Assembly: GCA_947494545.1 (NCBI GenBank) | Contig: CANLVH010000009.1 | Span: forward strand, 62,001-126,000 | DNA from: an uncultured Mesonia sp. | Lineage (GTDB): Bacteria; Bacteroidota; Bacteroidia; Flavobacteriales; Flavobacteriaceae | Length of the DNA stretch: 64,000 bases | Reading direction: 5' to 3' | Part shown: positions 9,760-16,926 of the stretch, piece by piece | How the letters are laid out: every line of letters begins with the position of its first letter | How positions within the stretch are numbered: the first letter of the stretch is position 1 | Notes under the pieces: generated by a model | Told to the model about the DNA's origin: nothing | The model's database searches: none | The model's input: the letters and a program-made list of their open reading frames with translations, nothing else | Translations under genes and position numbers: made by a program

Positions 9760-10545
9760 ATGCAAACCCAAGACTTCCGAAACCTAAAACAAGGCAAGCC
9801 TATCGCTTTAGAACATCTTTATAAAAGATACCACCACATGCTTTTTTGGCTTGGTAAAGGTTTGATTAAAGACGAATTTGTAATAGAAAACCTGGTGCAA
9901 GATTGTTTTCTTAAATTATGGAAACATCGCGATACCATAGAAACCCCACAGCATATTTTCTTTTTCTTACGCTATGTGATGAAACGCGATTGTACCTATT
10001 ATTACTGCCGCCCCAAAAACCAGTTTAACCGCGCCCTTAATCGCCTTAGTTTTTACGGAAATTATGAAGATTATATGCTTGGCCACGACCCCGCAGCAGA
10101 AGAAGACGCGCATTTATTAGAACAAGAAGCAAATCAACAAGCCTATGAGCAGGTAAAAAAGGTAATGCCTTGCTTAAGCGCAGAGCGAAAGCGGCTTATT
10201 GAGCTTTGTATAGACTACGGATTTCAGTATAAAGCCATTGCCCAAGCCATGGGAAAAGGAATTACTGAAACCGCTAATGAAGTAAAACGAGCCATTGCCG
10301 AACTTAAAAGCATTCTTAACCAAAACCACAGGCTTGAACCCACCTCCAAGCCCGATACTGCAAAGAAGCAAACGAATTTGACAGCGGATCAAGCCAGGGT
10401 GTTACAACTTCGCTGTGAGCAAAACTATTCTTTTGCCGGCATTGCTAAAAAACTTAATTGCTCCCAAAAAGAAGTACAGCAAGAATTTATGGCAGCTTAT
10501 AAGTTTATACAGCAACAACACCAACAACAAGTTAAATCGGTTTAA
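9760..10545 (+). CDS. ECF-like sigma factor with an extra C-terminal sigma4-like HTH, partner of dead Cas12f
   Basis: 261 aa. Sigma2 region at about residues 18-80 (LYKRYHHMLFWL, VIENLVQDCFLKLWKHRD). A first sigma4-like HTH lies at about 135-185 (MPCLSAERKRLIELC, YKAIAQAMG). After a Lys/Pro/Thr-rich linker a second one lies at about 206-252 (LTADQARVLQLRCEQNYSF, IAKKLNCSQKEVQQEF). ECF sigma factors normally end after one sigma4, at about 180-200 aa. No anti-sigma factor or SusCD genes are adjacent. The stop is followed after one base by the start of the Cas12f-like gene, which means co-expression. By analogy with recalled reports on sigmaE-dCas12f, the Cas12f-RNA complex would place this factor and RNA polymerase at a guide-defined site. 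Confidence 0.88.
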   Translation: MQTQDFRNLKQGKPIALEHLYKRYHHMLFWLGKGLIKDEFVIENLVQDCFLKLWKHRDTIETPQHIFFFLRYVMKRDCTYYYCRPKNQFNRALNRLSFYGNYEDYMLGHDPAAEEDAHLLEQEANQQAYEQVKKVMPCLSAERKRLIELCIDYGFQYKAIAQAMGKGITETANEVKRAIAELKSILNQNHRLEPTSKPDTAKKQTNLTADQARVLQLRCEQNYSFAGIAKKLNCSQKEVQQEFMAAYKFIQQQHQQQVKSV

Positions 10546-10546
10546 G

Positions 10547-11644
10547 ATGAAAAAGAAGACGCTAAAACTTACACGAAAAATACAGCTGTATGTAGATCTC
10601 CCCACAGCAGAAGAACGCAAAGAGGCGCTTAGAAAGCTTTATGACTGGCAAAACCGTGCCTACAGAACCGCCAATTTGATGATGTCGCATCTCTATGTAC
10701 AAGAAAACTTAAAAGAGTTTTTCTATTTATCCGAGGGCATTCAATATAAACTGGCTAAAGAACAAATAGAGAAAGATGGCATTTTACAAACTTCGCGTAT
10801 GAATACCATCTACCAAGTAACCTCAAAACGTTTTAAGGGTAAGATGCCCACCAACATAATTTCTTGCTTAAAAGCAGATTTATACAGTACCTTTAAAAAG
10901 AACCGGGACGCTTTTTGGCGGGGCGAGCGCTCCCTTATGAATTTTAAAAAAGATATGCCTTTTCCTTTTAGCACAGAAGGTATGAGCAAACTAATATACG
11001 ACAAAGATAAAAAAGCTTATTGCTTTCGCTTGTTTAAAATTCCACTAAAAACCTATTTGGGCAGAGATTATAGTGACAAGTGGAAATTATTGCAGCGGGT
11101 AACCCAAGGCGACCTCAAACTCTGCACCTCCCACTTGCAACTCAAAGACGGAAAAACCTTTTGGCTGGCAGTATTCGAAATGGAGAAAGAAAAACATAAT
11201 CTTAACCCCGCTGTCATTGCAGAAGCCTCCCTGTCTTTAGAACATCCCATTGTGGCTAAAGTGGGAAATACACGCTTACAGATTGGCAATAAAGAGGAGT
11301 TTTTACACCGAAGATTGGCAATACAAGCCGCTCGCAAACGGGCACAAGTAGGTGCTACCTATAGCAAATCAGGCAAAGGTCGAAAACGAAAACTCAAAGC
11401 AGTAGATAAATTTCATCAAACAGAAAGGAACTATATCCATAATCGCTTACACCTATACAGCCGCAAGCTCATTGATTTCTGCATACAACAACAAGCAGGA
11501 ACCTTGATGCTAATGGACCAAGAAGATAAAATAGGAATCGCCAAAGAGGAAGGCTTTGTTCTTCGCAATTGGAGCTACTGTCAATTAATAACCAAAATAC
11601 AATACAAAGCCAAAAAAGCCGGCATCGAGATGATTGTAGGCTAA
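10547..11644 (+). CDS. Nuclease-dead Cas12f/TnpB-type RNA-guided protein (dCas12f)
   Basis: 365 aa from the ATG one base after the sigma-factor stop; an upstream in-frame start at 10415 would overlap the sigma gene and is rejected. The C-terminal half aligns with the TnpB/Cas12f RuvC core: the RuvC-I strand (PIVAKVGNTRLQIG, from about residue 234), a basic bridge segment (KSGKGRKRKLKAVDKFHQ), the helix NYIHNRLHLYSRKLIDF, the RuvC-II strand (GTLMLMDQEDKIG) and WSYCQLITKIQYKAKKAGIE. The RuvC-I Asp position holds Lys (about 238) and the RuvC-II Glu position Met (about 323). The protein ends at about where the zinc finger and RuvC-III Asp should begin, so cleavage is not expected. The basic character fits guide-RNA and DNA binding. 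It could instead be called a TldR-type TnpB derivative, but the adjacent Cas12f-like RNA favours Cas12f. Confidence 0.88.
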   Translation: MKKKTLKLTRKIQLYVDLPTAEERKEALRKLYDWQNRAYRTANLMMSHLYVQENLKEFFYLSEGIQYKLAKEQIEKDGILQTSRMNTIYQVTSKRFKGKMPTNIISCLKADLYSTFKKNRDAFWRGERSLMNFKKDMPFPFSTEGMSKLIYDKDKKAYCFRLFKIPLKTYLGRDYSDKWKLLQRVTQGDLKLCTSHLQLKDGKTFWLAVFEMEKEKHNLNPAVIAEASLSLEHPIVAKVGNTRLQIGNKEEFLHRRLAIQAARKRAQVGATYSKSGKGRKRKLKAVDKFHQTERNYIHNRLHLYSRKLIDFCIQQQAGTLMLMDQEDKIGIAKEEGFVLRNWSYCQLITKIQYKAKKAGIEMIVG

Positions 11645-11648
11645 GGTA

Positions 11649-11704
11649 GTGTTGAGTAGATAGTGTTGAGTAGGTAGTATTGAGTAGATAGTATTGAGTG
11701 GTTT
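11649..11704 (+). repeat. Tandem 14-bp repeat, four units
   Basis: Four consecutive 14-bp units start at 11649, 11663, 11677 and 11691 with the pattern GTrTTGAGTAGrTA; the last is degenerate (GTATTGAGTGGTTT). G/T-rich text of the same kind continues to about 11745. It begins five bases after the dead-Cas12f stop and precedes the guide RNA. It may separate the mRNA from the RNA gene or hold its promoter; I see no confident promoter in it. Confidence 0.8.
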
Positions 11705-11754
11705 AGTGGTTGGTGGTTAGTGGGTAGTATTGCGTATTGAGTGAAAGATATTGG

Positions 11755-12030
11755 CTGTTATTAAAGTGGTTTTAAACGAGCCTTAGCGAGGATAAAATTG
11801 TATTGATTCCAATACCCATCGGAAGTAGGTTTAGGATATTTGTTCTTTGTTATTGGAAATCCGAAATTTGAAATAATCCTAGAGGGTGCTTGCATACCCG
11901 TAAGGTGAGGTAAAAATTACACTCACTAAGTGGTTTGACACATGCAACGCGTGGGTTCTCTTATCTATATGCAATAAGCTTTTAGATAAAAACTTTGGGA
12001 ATGCAAATCAAAGATGCACGAACGCCATTT
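11755..12030 (+). ncRNA. Predicted Cas12f-type single guide RNA (tracr-like scaffold, handle and guide)
   Basis: No long frame is present. Several blocks match the Un1Cas12f1 (Cas14a1) tracrRNA as I remember it, in the same order. AAAGTGG is at 11763. CCTTAG-GAGGAT-AAAATTG starts at 11781. The hairpin GGGTGCTTGCATACCC (11884-11899) has the conserved TGCTTGCAT core and is followed by TAAGGTGAGG. A 9-bp stem with one bulge (11905-11926) comes next. A 7-bp stem (11961-11967 with 11983-11989) could be a natural tracr-repeat fusion. The handle GGAATGCAAA (11998-12007) is nearly the GGAATGCAAC end of Cas12f repeats. Extra stems GTATTG/CAATAC (11800-11815) and TAGGAT/ATCCTA fill the part longer than in Un1. 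Guide-like unique sequence follows from about 12008. Exact ends are uncertain by tens of bases at 5' and several at 3'. Confidence 0.8.
12008..12027 (+). other. Predicted guide segment of the dCas12f RNA
   Basis: The 20 bases directly after the handle begin TCAAAGATGCAC and end GAACGCCA. They are followed by an A/T palindrome (ATTTTATAAAAT, 12027-12038) that could limit the RNA 3' end. In Cas12f systems the guide starts right after the GGAATGCAAC handle, so the first base should be 12008, give or take one or two. No second repeat follows, so this is a single fixed guide and not a CRISPR array. I found no matching protospacer in this window by eye. Confidence 0.65.
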
Positions 12031-12081
12031 TATAAAATAAAAAGAAATCTTGATTGAAAAGAAAACACTGCACGAACTGTC

Positions 12082-12122
12082 ATTCTGAAAAAATCTGACG
12101 GAGAGAAGATTTTATTCAGAAT
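12082..12122. repeat. Long imperfect hairpin, likely dispersed intergenic repeat or transcription end
   Basis: ATTCTGAA-AAAATCT (12082-12096) pairs with AGATTTT-A-TTCAGAAT (12107-12122): a 15-bp stem with a single bulged A and a 10-base loop. It is followed by CTTTTAATT and by TTAATTGG/TTAATTAG text like that of the 47.4-48.0 kb spacer. It resembles the CATTCTGA repeats common between Flavobacteriaceae genes. It could end transcripts from the dCas12f/guide-RNA unit, but the T-run is short. Confidence 0.6.
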
Positions 12123-12302
12123 CTTTTAATTGGTTAATTAGTTAATTTGTCGATTTGTGAATTGGTTAAACCTACAGTCTGCAATAAACAGTAACCAAAA
12201 AATTATAAATTTATTTTTTACGGATTTCGAGTGATCCCGCAAATGTGACATTGGCGGTTCGGGATAAGCAAAATTACACAAATCAGAGATTTGCTGTTTT
12301 GC

Positions 12303-12317
12303 TTACTTCCCGATACA
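12303..12317. repeat. Distal attachment-site core of the mnmE island
   Basis: TTACTTCCCGATACA, an exact copy of the mnmE-overlapping core at 44829-44843. The flanking bases differ (GC and ATATG here, AA and GAAAT there), so the identity is limited to the core, as expected for an att site. Confidence 0.85.
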
Positions 12318-12357
12318 ATATGTAACTTACCTTATATTTATTAGGGTTAGAGCATTT

Positions 12358-12368
12358 GGGCAACAAAT
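12358..12368. repeat. Putative integrase arm-type site, distal end
   Basis: GGGCAACAAAT lies 40 bases inside the distal attachment core and recurs at 44703-44713 inside the other end. Related GTTGCCC words occur in the 3' end of the next small gene (about 13245-13262). Position and repetition fit accessory integrase-binding sites; not tested. Confidence 0.5.
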
Positions 12369-12445
12369 AGGATACAAAAAACACCCAAAAAGGGTAAATT
12401 AAGGGCAATCATTAATAAATTCAATTACGAATATAGCATAAAAAA

Positions 12446-12466
12446 ACCACTCATAAAGAGTGGTTT
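12446..12466 (-). terminator. Rho-independent terminator after the DUF6266 gene
   Basis: AACCACTC (12446-12453), a 5-base loop and GAGTGGTT (12459-12466) form a perfect 8-bp stem. On the minus strand it is followed by seven Ts (12447 down to 12441). It lies 22 bases beyond the stop of the minus-strand DUF6266 gene. Confidence 0.85.
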
Positions 12467-12487
12467 CATACATAAAAACATCAACCG

Positions 12488-13129
12488 TTAATTAGCTGTT
12501 CCAGAGCCTAAATAAACGCTGTTTGAGACGATACTACCATCAGCAGTAATAAATGCCATAAAAAGCTCAACAGTATCACCTGCATAGGTACTTGGAATTG
12601 TAATGATTTGAGATCCTACAGTTCTATCAGCACCATCAAGAATATACATTGATTCTTTTTTACTTGGATTGTAAACTAAAATCATTGCTTTATCAGTTGC
12701 ATTTGCATTACCTTCAGCAGAGTTATCATCCCAAGTAAATTCTACTTGTCCCGCAGTTGCTAAATCTGTTGCAGGGTTCAATGCTCCAGATAGATTACCT
12801 CTACTTAATAAAGCTAAAGAATAATCTACAGTAAAGTTTGGTGCAGCTCCTGTAATCGCATTATTCAATACATAAGACATTGCTGCATTAAACTCTGTTT
12901 TTTGCACCGCATAAGATTTATACCCTTTCTTGATAAAACCTAAATTCGGTTGAAGATACTCCAAAGTAACAGTAAACTTGTTTCTTTGGTTAACTTGTCC
13001 TTCTGTTCGTGGATTTGCCACATTTGAAGGCTTAATTCTCAAATAGTCAATACCTTTCCAAGAAGCACCAACTACGTTTCCTACTTTACCTGATACACCG
13101 CCCAGGATTCCTTGTGAAATAACACCCAT
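12488..13129 (-). CDS. DUF6266 family protein
   Basis: 213 aa. The opening MGVISQGILGGVSGKVGNV, the KPSNVANPRTEGQVNQRNKF segment and the C-terminal beta-rich half are typical of DUF6266, a Bacteroidota family of unknown function often found in mobile or prophage-like regions. No signal peptide or membrane segment is visible. It is the gene nearest the distal island end, transcribed alone, with a strong terminator after it. Its promoter should lie in the 88-base gap to the neighbouring gene. A structural or surface role has been suggested for such small beta-rich proteins, but nothing here shows it. Confidence 0.8.
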   Translation of the reverse strand: MGVISQGILGGVSGKVGNVVGASWKGIDYLRIKPSNVANPRTEGQVNQRNKFTVTLEYLQPNLGFIKKGYKSYAVQKTEFNAAMSYVLNNAITGAAPNFTVDYSLALLSRGNLSGALNPATDLATAGQVEFTWDDNSAEGNANATDKAMILVYNPSKKESMYILDGADRTVGSQIITIPSTYAGDTVELFMAFITADGSIVSNSVYLGSGTAN

Positions 13130-13217
13130 TGTATATAAAATTTAAAATTAATACTTGTTCGAAGTTGGTACGGACTTGGTACGGTCTTTAACCAACACAA
13201 GTAATATATGGCAAATA

Positions 13218-13691
13218 CTATGCTAATAGATTGATTTGGTTTTTGTTGCCCTTTGTTGCCCGATTTTGCTTTTTAGAAAATAGATTTTGTATGTATGACA
13301 CTTTTAAATCTGCCATTTTTGAAATTACTTTTTGAAGTTCAGCTTCTTTTTTACAAATTGCTGACACTATATTAATATGCTTTTGTAACTCAAATTCATC
13401 ACTTAACAACGAGGTGTAACTATTTTTTAAGGTGTTTCTGCAATCATCTATTGAGATAAATGGAATAACACTCCCTTTTAAATAATAAGCATAAAAACCG
13501 CCTATTTGCAACATCATTGATAAATGGTAAAGGGTTTGTTTTTCTTCTTCGGTTGATGTAGATACCACAAAACAATTAGGACAAGGATTTATTAAGGGCT
13601 TTCCGCTGTTTTGCCCTTTATTCAAAATAAAAAAATGAGGTTGCGAGTAGGTTCTTCCGATTTGGTGAGTTTTCAGTTCAAAAGTTGACAT
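13218..13691 (-). CDS. Small protein of mobile elements, possibly DUF6943-like
   Basis: 157 aa with PCPNCFVVSTSTEEEKQTLYH near residue 36, then an aromatic GGFYAYYLKGSVIPFISIDD segment and a Lys-rich tail. It recalls the DUF6943 family carried by Bacteroidota integrative elements, but the match is from memory and weak. The CPNC pair may bind metal. The 3' end contains two GTTGCCC words that may double as integrase-binding sites. Function unknown. Confidence 0.55.
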   Translation of the reverse strand: MSTFELKTHQIGRTYSQPHFFILNKGQNSGKPLINPCPNCFVVSTSTEEEKQTLYHLSMMLQIGGFYAYYLKGSVIPFISIDDCRNTLKNSYTSLLSDEFELQKHINIVSAICKKEAELQKVISKMADLKVSYIQNLFSKKQNRATKGNKNQINLLA

Positions 13692-13922
13692 AGCTATCCA
13701 ATTTAAAATTGCTTCGCTACGCTTCGCACCATTAATTTTTTAAAAGAAAAACAATAAAAAAAGAAAGCCGTATGTTCTTGTGGCGTGGATAAGGCTGTCA
13801 AGGTTTTTGGAAAAAATACTACCCTCTTTTTTTAATAATATTGGGGTGGAGATTTTTTTCAAAACCCGTAGGGCTTGACCTTTATAGCCTTGCGCGTTGG
13901 CTGTGGTAGCCACATATATTTG

Positions 13923-14219
13923 CTACCTTTTTTTATTTATTTTTTGTTGTTCTAAAACATCTAATATGTCTTGTTTTTTGTAAAAAATTCTGTTGCCCAT
14001 ACGAATTGGATTTAAAATGCCGTGTTTATTCCAGGAATGTATTGTTACTAAACTTATCCTTAAATAATCAGCTACTTCTTGTCTTGTTAGGATTTCATCA
14101 TTTTGTTTTTTAGATAATTCTTTAAGGTAGTTTTCAATTTTAAACATTAGTTTATCTGCTACCGCATCTGCTAATTCATCTATTGTAACCTCTGTGATTT
14201 GGATTGTTTTTGTAATCAT
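13923..14219 (-). CDS. Helix-turn-helix (excisionase/MerR-type HTH_17) protein
   Basis: 98 aa. A short N-terminal helical region is followed by LTRQEVADYLRISLVTIHSW and IRMGNRIFYKKQDILDVLEQ, the winged-helix pattern of HTH_17/excisionase-like proteins. Such proteins accompany Bacteroidota integrative elements and act in excision or in control of element genes. It stands alone on the minus strand. Downstream (13692-13922) is a short non-coding stretch with hairpin-prone text, perhaps a remnant of a mobilisation region. Confidence 0.8.
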   Translation of the reverse strand: MITKTIQITEVTIDELADAVADKLMFKIENYLKELSKKQNDEILTRQEVADYLRISLVTIHSWNKHGILNPIRMGNRIFYKKQDILDVLEQQKINKKR

Positions 14220-14985
14220 CTTGTTTTCTTTTTAGTTAATTGATTTCCACTTTTTGGGGCATAAACTCTTAAAAAAATAGGTTATTACCAATTTGAGCGT
14301 TGGTTGAAGCGGTTGTATGGGTAGCGTTTTAAATAGTTGTTTGATAAAACAGCATTTAAACAAGCTACTTATACAGGATTTATAGGCAATAGCTTTTTGT
14401 TTTTTTGAGGTACGAGAAAAAGCAATATGCTATGGCTTATTACTACATTTTATGAACCTATTTTTTTATAACCGCTGACTTGGGTGGTGGGGAAAAGTGG
14501 TCTTTTATATTTGTTAACGAAATGAAACAAACAAAGGCTTGAGGTAAGGAATACTTAAGCTTAATGATGGTTTTGTGCAGCTTGAATGAAGTAACGAATA
14601 TGCATCATTTGAAGCTAAATTTTTAAATGGCTATTGTTTCAATTTAGTTCGGATTTTTATTGAAAGTACGGTGTGAGCGTGGGAAAAGCGGCTATTTCAC
14701 ATAATGGCGTTATAACTACAGCTTTGGTGATGCGGTGGGTGTAGCGGCTGCTATTATAACTACCCGTTATGTAAACATAGCTTGGGGTAGTTTTTGGTGT
14801 GAGGGATGGCAACAGCTCTTTGCTTTTTTATTGTACTACTTTTAAAATATAATAGCAAATAAAATAAGCAATGTGCTGTGTGAGGGTTGGCAACCAAAAA
14901 CTACAAGTGCGGTGGATAGCGGAACAAAACAAAAGACAGAGGATTTTGAGGTACGAAAAAACTGGGTTTTGGGTTGTGGGGACAA
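14220..14985. other. Gene-free stretch with short direct repeats, junction between element backbone and metal cargo
   Basis: I see no credible gene on either strand; a plus-strand frame beginning at 14873 is the antisense shadow of the ATPase gene. The stretch holds loose direct repeats: GAGGTACGA followed by A-rich text (14409 and 14949), and GTGTGAGGG-TGGCAAC (14799 and 14878). GCGGT/GTAGCG words also recur. It probably marks where mobilisation genes of the element were replaced by cargo (inference). Confidence 0.5.
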
Positions 14986-16914
14986 TTACCAACTCATTCG
15001 TTGTAATCTAACTGCATTTAAAATTGCTAATAATGCTACTCCTACATCTGCAAAAACTGCTTCCCACAATGTGGCCATACCAATTGCGCCCAAAATCATA
15101 AAGATAATTTTTACACCGAAAGCCAGACCAATATTCTGCCATACGATGCGTCTTGTAGACCGACCTATTTTTATTGCCCTTGCAATTTTAGAGGGTTGGT
15201 CGGTCTGGATAATGACATCCGCCGTTTCGATGGCCACATCACTACCCAAACCACCCATTGCAATGCCAACATCACTTATCGCCAAAACCGGGGCATCGTT
15301 AATACCATCGCCTATAAATGCTACTTTGGTTCCGGATTGCTTTTTGAGTTCTTCGACTTCGTTCAATTTGTCTTCAGGCAACAATCCACCTTTTGCCCAA
15401 TCGATATTTAACTCTTTTGCAACTTGTTGTGTAATAGAGTCCTTGTCGCCTGATAGCATTATAATCCTGGAAATTCCTGAATCTCGAATTTGTTTAATGG
15501 CTTGGTGTGCATCATCCTTTAATTCATCTGCAATGGTTACATAACCTTCAAATTTTCCGTCAATAGACACCATAACAATTGATTCTACAATACCATCTGT
15601 TTCCGAAGGAACTTCAATACTGTTTGAGGTCATCAATGCTTTGTTACCTACAAGTACTGTTTTTCCGTTGACCATCCCTTTCAATCCTTTTCCGGCAACC
15701 TCTGAAACATTGGTGGCCTCATAATCAGAACCGTCCGCTTTATATTCCAAGATCGCCTTGGCAATGGGATGTGTGGATTGTTCTTCCATCGCCATCAGGT
15801 ACTTCATAAACGTTGCCTTTTCTAATGTTATGGGTTTGATTTCCTTTATTTTGAATACCCCGTGAGTAACGGTTCCTGTTTTGTCCATTACTACCGTATT
15901 CACTTGGGTCATTGCATCCAAGAAGGATGCACCCTTGAATAGAATACCGTTTCGGGATGCTGCACCCAACCCACCGAAGTAACCCAGGGGAATGGAAATC
16001 ACCAATGCACAGGGACAAGAAATTACCAGAAAAATCAAGGCCCGGTATAACCACTCCTGAAATACGTACCCGTCCACAAAAAAATAAGGTAAAAACGTTA
16101 AGCATACTGCTAAGAAAACTACGATAGGAGTATAGATGCGTGCAAATTTCCTTATAAACAGTTCGGTCTTTGATTTACGTGCTGTGGCATTTTGCACCAT
16201 ATCGAGAATTCGAGCAATGGAACTATCCTTAAATTCCTTGGTGGTTTCCACTTCTACAACACCTTCTAGATTGATGCTCCCGGCAAAAACCTTGTCTCCT
16301 TTGGCAATGGTGTCGGGTTTGCTTTCCCCCGTAATCGCTGCGGTATTGACCGATGCTTTTTTAGATAGCAATTGGCCATCTAAAGGGAACTTTTCACCTA
16401 CGCGCACTTGTATTTTTTCTCCAATTTCAACGGTCTCGGGATCGACCGAAACATAATCGCCGTTCCGATACACCACGGCCTCATTAGGACGTACATCAAG
16501 AAGCGCCTTTATGTTGCCCTTTGCTCGTTTTACAGCTGCGTTTTGGAAAAGTTCGCCCACGGCGTAAAACAGCATTACGGCCACACCTTCCGGGTATTCC
16601 CCAATGGCGAACGCCCCTAAGGTTGCGATAGACATTAGGAAGAATTCGGTAAAGAAATCACCGTCCCTGATACTTTTCCATCCCTCTTTTATAACAGGAA
16701 AACCAACGGGGATGTAGGCTACCGCATACCAAGCGATTCGTACCCAACCTTTAAAAAACGGAAAGGCATCAAAGTAATCAATAGCAATTCCCGCTATCAA
16801 CATCACAAAACTGAATATGGAAGGGATGTATTCCTTAATGCTCAGTTGTGATGAAACCTTATTTTCAATTGAAGGATCCTTGAGGTCTCTTAGATTTAGT
16901 TTTTTCTTTTTCAT
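14986..16914 (-). CDS. Heavy-metal P1B-2-type ATPase (Zn/Cd/Pb exporter, ZntA/CadA-like)
   Basis: 642 aa, inner-membrane ATP-driven metal exporter. Visible motifs: TGES (AAITGESKPD), the transmembrane metal site ISCPCALVISIP, the phosphorylation site MDKTGTVTHG, HP in STHPIAKAI and the hinge FIGDGINDAP. The last membrane helices carry NIGLAFGVK and FADVG. The Lys and Asp in that context are the signature of the P1B-2 group for Zn2+, Cd2+ and Pb2+. The N-terminal metal-binding HMA domain is absent and the protein starts just before the first membrane helix. It is the last gene of the minus-strand metal block, 12 bases after the CaCA antiporter. Confidence 0.93.
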   Translation of the reverse strand: MKKKKLNLRDLKDPSIENKVSSQLSIKEYIPSIFSFVMLIAGIAIDYFDAFPFFKGWVRIAWYAVAYIPVGFPVIKEGWKSIRDGDFFTEFFLMSIATLGAFAIGEYPEGVAVMLFYAVGELFQNAAVKRAKGNIKALLDVRPNEAVVYRNGDYVSVDPETVEIGEKIQVRVGEKFPLDGQLLSKKASVNTAAITGESKPDTIAKGDKVFAGSINLEGVVEVETTKEFKDSSIARILDMVQNATARKSKTELFIRKFARIYTPIVVFLAVCLTFLPYFFVDGYVFQEWLYRALIFLVISCPCALVISIPLGYFGGLGAASRNGILFKGASFLDAMTQVNTVVMDKTGTVTHGVFKIKEIKPITLEKATFMKYLMAMEEQSTHPIAKAILEYKADGSDYEATNVSEVAGKGLKGMVNGKTVLVGNKALMTSNSIEVPSETDGIVESIVMVSIDGKFEGYVTIADELKDDAHQAIKQIRDSGISRIIMLSGDKDSITQQVAKELNIDWAKGGLLPEDKLNEVEELKKQSGTKVAFIGDGINDAPVLAISDVGIAMGGLGSDVAIETADVIIQTDQPSKIARAIKIGRSTRRIVWQNIGLAFGVKIIFMILGAIGMATLWEAVFADVGVALLAILNAVRLQRMSW

Positions 16915-16926
16915 ATATGTTTTATT

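Noticed and set aside
10415..10546. Longer start for the Cas12f-like protein, 44 residues upstream
   Set aside because: It would overlap the sigma-factor gene by 131 bases; the residues are basic and low-complexity, and the ATG at 10547 fits the one-base spacing.
12069..12077. TGCACGAAC shared with the predicted guide (12015-12023), a possible local target
   Set aside because: Only the middle of the guide matches; the first seven bases next to the handle, where the seed must lie, do not. Likely chance or a degraded copy.
11998..12077. A CRISPR array after the Cas12f-like gene
   Set aside because: The handle occurs once; no second repeat of similar sequence follows at array spacing.
14873..15544. 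Plus-strand frame of 223 codons
   Set aside because: Antisense shadow of the P1B-2 ATPase; no family pattern and it begins in non-coding repeats.
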